A stretch of DNA of 64,000 nucleotides from Watersipora subatra. Its lineage: Eukaryota; Bryozoa; Gymnolaemata; Cheilostomatida; Watersiporidae. This document shows positions 59,164 through 64,000 of the stretch, piece after piece. The position numbers were made by a program, and so were the translations under genes. The first letter of the stretch is position 1. Every line of letters starts with the position of its first letter. The stretch covers positions 6,184,446 to 6,248,445 of the forward strand of contig NC_088716.1 in assembly GCF_963576615.1 (NCBI RefSeq), in the 5' to 3' direction. The notes beneath the pieces are model-generated. The model did not search any database. It saw nothing but the letters and a program-made list of their open reading frames with translations, and was not told where the DNA came from.

Positions 59164-60887
59164 ATGAACGGGCGCGATTGTGCAAGCGCTGCTAAAAAGA
59201 TTGGTTTAGAGGAAGACATTGATTGGTTTAAAAATAAATAAAATGATTTTAGGGCAGAATAATGTGAGGAAGATGTTAAAGTAAAAAAAGAAGATCAACA
59301 AAGTGAATCGGATAGCGAAAGTGAGAGTGAAACGGCCGGCGTTGAAAGAGGGAGTAATGACGGATTTCAAAGAAGAGCCGATTCAAGATCAAAATAATTG
59401 CATTTTGATGATAGCTTGGCAGGTGTAAGAAGCCGAATTCTCAGACAGATAAGTATTTTTGGTTATTAAAAGCTGTTTATTACAACGCCATTGTGAATGT
59501 TATAGTTAATGAAACAAATAGATATGGCCTTCAAAAACATGGTGATGCCTAGCAGCTTGTCGATGACAAAGATATTTGGTGAGTTTTTAGTTTAATTTTG
59601 ATTTTGGGTATTTTCAAGAAGCCCACTCTGTTGTCTTACTGGTTTACCAGTCATTTGTTATCTACGCCAGTTTTTACTAAAACGATTTCAATAACCAGGT
59701 TTTTAATGGTTTTAAACAGCTTAAATTTCACTGACAATTTGGAAAACCTTGCTGGCAATAAATTGTTCAAGCTAGGTAATGTTTATGCCATGATATGAGA
59801 CCGGTTATCTTCTGTTTTGCTGCCTGGAAAATTTAAATCTATAGATAAGAGCTTGCTGGCTTGGAAAGAACGGTTCAGCTCCAGGCAGTATATTCCCTCT
59901 AACAGATCTAAAAGCTTTGGAATAAAACTATTTACTTTCTGCGATACTGTCTATAGCGATATGAATAAGTTGCCCATCTACACCCATGATGAACGAGAGC
60001 AAGTTGAAGTAACTGGCCAAGGGGTCAACCAAAACACACTCGTGAAATTAATGAATGGTTTAATAAATTTAGGTCATTGTTTATTTGTGGATAATTTTTA
60101 TAATTTGCATGAGTTAGCAGCTGAACTTCAAAGAAATAACACTCATGTTTGCAGAACGTTGGGTCTAAACAGAAAAGGTGTCCTTAAAGATTTGAACAAT
60201 TTGTTTAATGAAAAATTAATTAAAAAAGGTGAGACAACAAGCTTTATAATAGAGAAAGTAATGTTGGCTGTTGGATAGATAAAAATATATTTCTGTAATT
60301 TCCACTATGGATAAAAACATGGAAGTGGTAGATACAAGCAAGGTAAATTATGAAGGGAATAAAGTTTGAAAACCAGTTGTTATTTTGGATTACAACAAGT
60401 ACAGTACATAGGGGAGTTGACAAATCTGATCAAAACTTGCATTATTGTAATGCTGTGTGTAAAACCATGAAATAGCTTAAAACCTACTTTTTCATTTATT
60501 AGGTATTTGTGTTTACAATGCAGCCATAGTTTATAGAATCCTTAATGGGTGTAAAATAACTGACTTAGAGTTTCAACGAAAAGTAATTCATCAGATCTTT
60601 GAATACACCAGATCTCACCGCAAAATTAGTATTCCCGCGCTTCAACTTCTACTCATCAAATAGCTCCAAATAGTCCAGGGAAAGGTAGACCAGCAAAATT
60701 CAAAATTTGTAGATCCTGCAACAATTGCACTATTGGCGAAACCCCTAAGCGATGGGAAACTAAATTAAAATGTCTAGCATTTGGAGTACCGTTGCGCAAG
60801 TCATATTTTGATTCTTACCATGCTAAATTAACTCCTTACAAATTTTATTTACTTTCTGCAAATGTTTCATTGCTTTGTATCACTTGA
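59164..60887 (+). pseudogene. piggyBac transposase pseudogene, copy A
   Basis: Starts MNGRDCASAAKKIGLEED, then an acidic stretch (SESDSESESETAG) and ETNRYGLQ. It continues with LGIFKKPTLLSYWFTS and LNFTDNLENLAGNKLFKLG, a TGA at about 59796, then FKSIDKSLLAW (first Asp 59844; the usual Glu is Lys), FVDNFYNLHELAAEL (second Asp 60090), VVILDYNKYS and GVDKSDQ (third Asp, 60413-60433). It ends with CRSCNNC ... SYFDSYH (about 60708-60830), the zinc-ribbon-like tail that binds terminal repeats. All three catalytic Asp codons survive, but stops and frame changes, especially at 60278-60700, make it inactive. Confidence 0.85.
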
Positions 60888-60925
60888 TTTTGTACATACA
60901 CTTGCTAAAATTTCATTATCCGTGT

Positions 60926-61117
60926 ATTGCATTTGTTGTGCATTTACAGGTTGTATTTGTTGCACAATTGCAGTTCGCATTTGCCGTGCATTTACAGGTT
61001 GTATTTGTTGCACAACTGCAGTTCGTATTTGTTGTGCATTTACATGTTGTATTTGTTGTACATTTAAAGGTTGTATTTGTTGTACATTTACATTTTCTAA
61101 TTGTTGTGGATTTACAG
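60926..61117. repeat. 24-bp minisatellite, eight units, in piggyBac copy A
   Basis: Eight exact-length 24-bp units with substitutions only. A 24-bp period keeps all frames open on both strands: plus reads Cys-rich (GCICCTFT-like), minus reads Gln-rich octapeptides (VQQIQPVN, AQQIRTAV). In copy B the matching place (about 50990-51040) has about two recognisable units. It lies just after the transposase stop. Confidence 0.85.
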
Positions 61118-61429
61118 ATATCACCACCTTTTTAAAGGTTTCAGTTATCATATTGTTCTGCATTCTATCAGTCCATGATTTGCTGTTTCCGCTCGTAATA
61201 AATGTTGCCTCCTGTCTTGTGCTGCTTCACCAAGTGTGCCAATGGAGACGCACAACTTAATTATTTTTGTGCGCAATAATTTTTGCTGCATCACACATGA
61301 ATCTCTGTAATGAGTTTATATGCAAAATTGTTACATACATCTACTTTCAAGAAATGCATAAAAATCTGACAGCAAAAAAAATCAACTATCAATATATAGA
61401 TCTCAGGTTGCAGTCTTTGCAAGCTGTCT

Positions 61430-62160
61430 GGAGGAAAAAAAACAGTCTAGAAAAATATCTCAGTTTTCAAATGCATATTCATTTGCAGCTTCATGCCAAT
61501 TTGCATGAAAGTTATAGCAGAGTTTGAACAGCTATGTCAGGTCTTGTCAGCCACGTCTTGCTCTGCTTATCAACATAGTGTCATGAGCATTTCTAAGATA
61601 TGCACCCGCAAATCACAGGAGCGCCTAACTCTACTTTTGATGCACTTGGACAACCAATTTTTTTTTTTTCAAAGTTTTGCAAACATGTGGCACCGTGCAA
61701 ATGCTTATCATAAATCATATTCATAGAGGTATTGCTTTTAAAAATTGTAATTAGTATCAATATTTTATGGTAAAAATCTGCCAACTTCGTCAAATCAAAA
61801 TTTTGACTAAAACTTTCATAGCCGATTTGCAGGGAATAAAGGGCTGCCTGATGAAAAAATTCTAAGCTTTCTAATGTATATTTATTTATAGCTGCACGCA
61901 AGTGTGCATGCAAGTTATAGCCAAGTTTATGCAACTATGTCAAGCCTCCTGTTTTTGCTGGTCATTAGGGACATGCGCTGAGAATTTCGATTGGCGCTCC
62001 TGCATTGCATCAGAGGGTATAACTCCATTTTCAATGCTCTTTGATGACCAATGTCTTTTGTAAATTGTTGTAAAAATATGAATCCATGCAAGTATTTTTT
62101 ATACATTATTTCCAATTACCTTTCTTGATTAGAAAATACAATTGAAAATGACATACGAAA
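61430..62160 (+). repeat. Tandem pair of subterminal blocks, piggyBac copy A
   Basis: Two related blocks about 400 bp apart (61430-61740 and 61840-62160) each hold a TGCATATT/TGTATATT-CATTTGCAGC/TTATAGCTGC segment, GGCGCTCC/GAGCGCC-like text, a CTC-ACT-C-TTTTGATGC/CAATGC segment and CATGCAAGT/CGTGCAAATG. Copy B has only one such block. Confidence 0.65.
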
Positions 62161-62409
62161 AAAAGAATTGATAGCTTCAATAAATTGAGACTTGCAGAAA
62201 TGCAGCTGCAAGCTATCTACATAAAAATATATCAGCTTGTAGAGAGATTTCTCAGCATTACTTTGCATGTTAATTTATGTATTTACCCCAATTTTGATGT
62301 AAGTAAATGCAGTTTTTAAGCAGTCATGTCAAAGGGTCAATTTTCCCTACTAAATGCCCTGGTACGCTGGGGATTTCCAGCCGTAAGCACGCTGTCGCTA
62401 AAGGGTTAA

Positions 62410-64000
62410 AAGAATATCTTAGTGGCACAAGGGGTGTATTATGGCAATTAACTTGTAATAGCTATTTTAGTTTTACGAACAAACAAGCGGATGCGATGTT
62501 TGAAAGTTTTTATGATAAATGCATGTGCAGACAACTTACGAAAATTATTCAACAACAATGAGGCGAGCCCTTGTCTCGAAATCTCATCAACAAATTTAAC
62601 CATCGTTTGTAGAGCCGTTAAAGTATAATGACGATACAAGACACATATAAGCCTGTTTAAATATATTACCAAGTCGTTGTATACCGTTGGTATTATTTTA
62701 AAACTTACCCATCTGATCGGATTATACACAAATAGACAAATTAATTTGGCTGAAATTCTTCACAAAACGCTTGAAATGCTTGGTATAATAAAAGATAAGA
62801 CCGGAAACTGAAACGTCGATCGACAGAGAATAGAACAATTAAGCCGTGTGCATTTAACAAAAAAATAACGTGCCCATTTCACCAGTCTATAGCATTGTCA
62901 AATTGCTGAAAGTTTCTGTAATTAACATAGGAGTACTGAAATCATTTTATGAAAGTTTCATTTTTGCCAATTTCAAAGTAACTGACATTTTAAACACTCT
63001 TGAGTGCTTTGGTATTTTAACTGATGTCCAACGTAGTGTAAGTAAAGGATATGGTGATGATTTTTTTTCTAACGATCCTTATGAGGTTATTACAATATTT
63101 AATTATAAGTTTGGATAACTACAGAACAATTACTACGTAGTACAGATTTTCTAAAAATCTACATAAATGTCACAATTTCTTGATACTGCTAGCTATGACA
63201 TTTTGAAATGTTAACAAAATTGTGCATTGGTTTTATATTATTACTATATTAATAATATTCATTGTTCTAATAATATCAGTGCATTTTACTTTTAATATTG
63301 GCCAATATTGCATTTCTCCTAGTGCAGGGGGAGATATATAAACATATCACCTTTTCCTTTCTTTATTGCTGTTTGTTGTATATAATAACACCTAGTACAT
63401 TACAGCTACCATTGCAGTTATCCTATCGCACTGCGGTGCCATTTGACAGCTAATATTGCATTTCTCAACCATCAGTACCCTTTCTTTTTCTCCAATATCT
63501 TTTTTGGTGTAGGTTGTATGACAGTGAAATTTCTAGTATTATAATAATCTCAAACCAAACAAAGTAAACTACTCACTGAGGAAATATGATTTATACCACA
63601 TTTTTATTGTTGAATATTAGGACTCATTGTAAATCTGCTGGGGTGATTATAATAGTTGATTGAGATTGTCAGGCTCATACATCTTTTTTTGATACTTTAG
63701 CATTTCAAAACCAATTATTTTTTGTGAACAATTGTTAGAGGTGTCAAATTTCCTACTGTACTATGCGTTGGATTTAAATGTAATGATTTTTACAAGTCTG
63801 TTCTGATTGCAGCCAATTTTAATGAAACATTGATATTGGCAAAACAGGTGTCTGGAGATTAAAATCTTTGTGAAATATGCTTAAACTGTATAAAAATTTG
63901 TTTCACTCAATTTTGAGATTATTTTGAAATCAGTATTTCAGCTTTACACAAATAACAACTGCGATGGAACTGAATGATTCTTTTGAATGCAATACCATCG
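62410..64000. other. Gene-poor right end of window
   Basis: No gene recognised. A weak tandem duplication of about 150 bp lies at 63300-63520 (shared AATATTGCATTTCTC and CCTTTCTTT). The frame at 62870-63118 is unassigned. Confidence 0.5.

Larger units (their letters stand above)
58905..62409 (+). mobile_element. piggyBac copy A, near full length, degenerate
   Basis: TTAA at 58905-58908 followed by CCTTTTCCG at the left, and CGCTAAAGGG then TTAA (62406-62409) at the right; TTAA is the piggyBac target site and CCC-T-rich ends are usual. Inside are an acidic N-terminus, the DDE domain, a cysteine-rich C-terminus, a 24-bp minisatellite and two subterminal blocks. The right end matches copy B over some 2 kb of 3' region. 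The left end assignment is less sure because only the first bases resemble the right end. Confidence 0.75.

Noticed and set aside
60862-61260. Cys-rich 132-residue frame as a possible secreted peptide gene
   Set aside because: It is translation of the 24-bp minisatellite inside piggyBac copy A; the opposite strand is equally open.

Overview
This window looks like nuclear DNA of an invertebrate animal. It is AT-rich, the genes have GT-AG introns, there are long (TA)n and (TG)n tracts, and there are many decayed eukaryotic transposons (BEL/Pao, Ty3/gypsy, LINE, piggyBac). There are no bacterial operons. The FN3 and fucolectin-like receptor fragments and the BEL and piggyBac content fit a lophotrochozoan or similar marine invertebrate, but the species cannot be named from the sequence.

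Layout. (1) 1-17.3 kb: the 3' part of one multi-exon gene on the + strand, with eight phase-consistent exons from 241 to 16969. It encodes the last 380 residues of a single-pass receptor: FN3 / receptor-phosphatase-like ectodomain, one transmembrane helix, and a short tail in which all six tyrosines sit in YxxPhi motifs. No phosphatase or kinase domain is present. The last intron (about 11.6 kb) holds a full-length antisense BEL/Pao LTR retrotransposon (5541-13411). Its LTRs differ by about ten substitutions, but its reading frame is broken three times. (2) 17-50 kb: mostly gene-poor DNA with isolated coding scraps. These are a LINE 3' end (26.1 kb), an orphan exon resembling proteasome subunit PSMD13/Rpn9 (29.2 kb), a dead copy of an FN3 exon of the receptor family (32.5 kb, minus), a diverged tandem duplication (35.5-37.0 kb), two LINE reverse-transcriptase fragments (38.4 and 40.3 kb, minus), three unassigned exon-like segments (27.7, 41.2 and 43.2 kb) and a frameshifted F5/8-fucolectin-like exon (47.4 kb). 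(3) 50-62.4 kb: a transposon graveyard with three degenerate piggyBac copies. Copies B (50.1-52.1 kb, minus) and A (58.9-62.4 kb, plus) belong to one family and lie in inverted orientation, with matching TTAA-CCCTTTAG ends at the outer edges. Copy C (54.7-56.3 kb, minus) is another lineage. A Ty3/gypsy RT-RNase H scrap lies between B and C. Two more receptor-family FN3 fragments lie at 56.9 and 57.6 kb.

How the parts relate. The only gene here that looks intact is the receptor. The FN3 and fucolectin-like pseudo-exons suggest the locus once held several related receptor genes, since eroded and invaded by transposons. The exon model rests on splice sites, matching phases and protein pattern by eye. 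No alignment search or transcript data were available.
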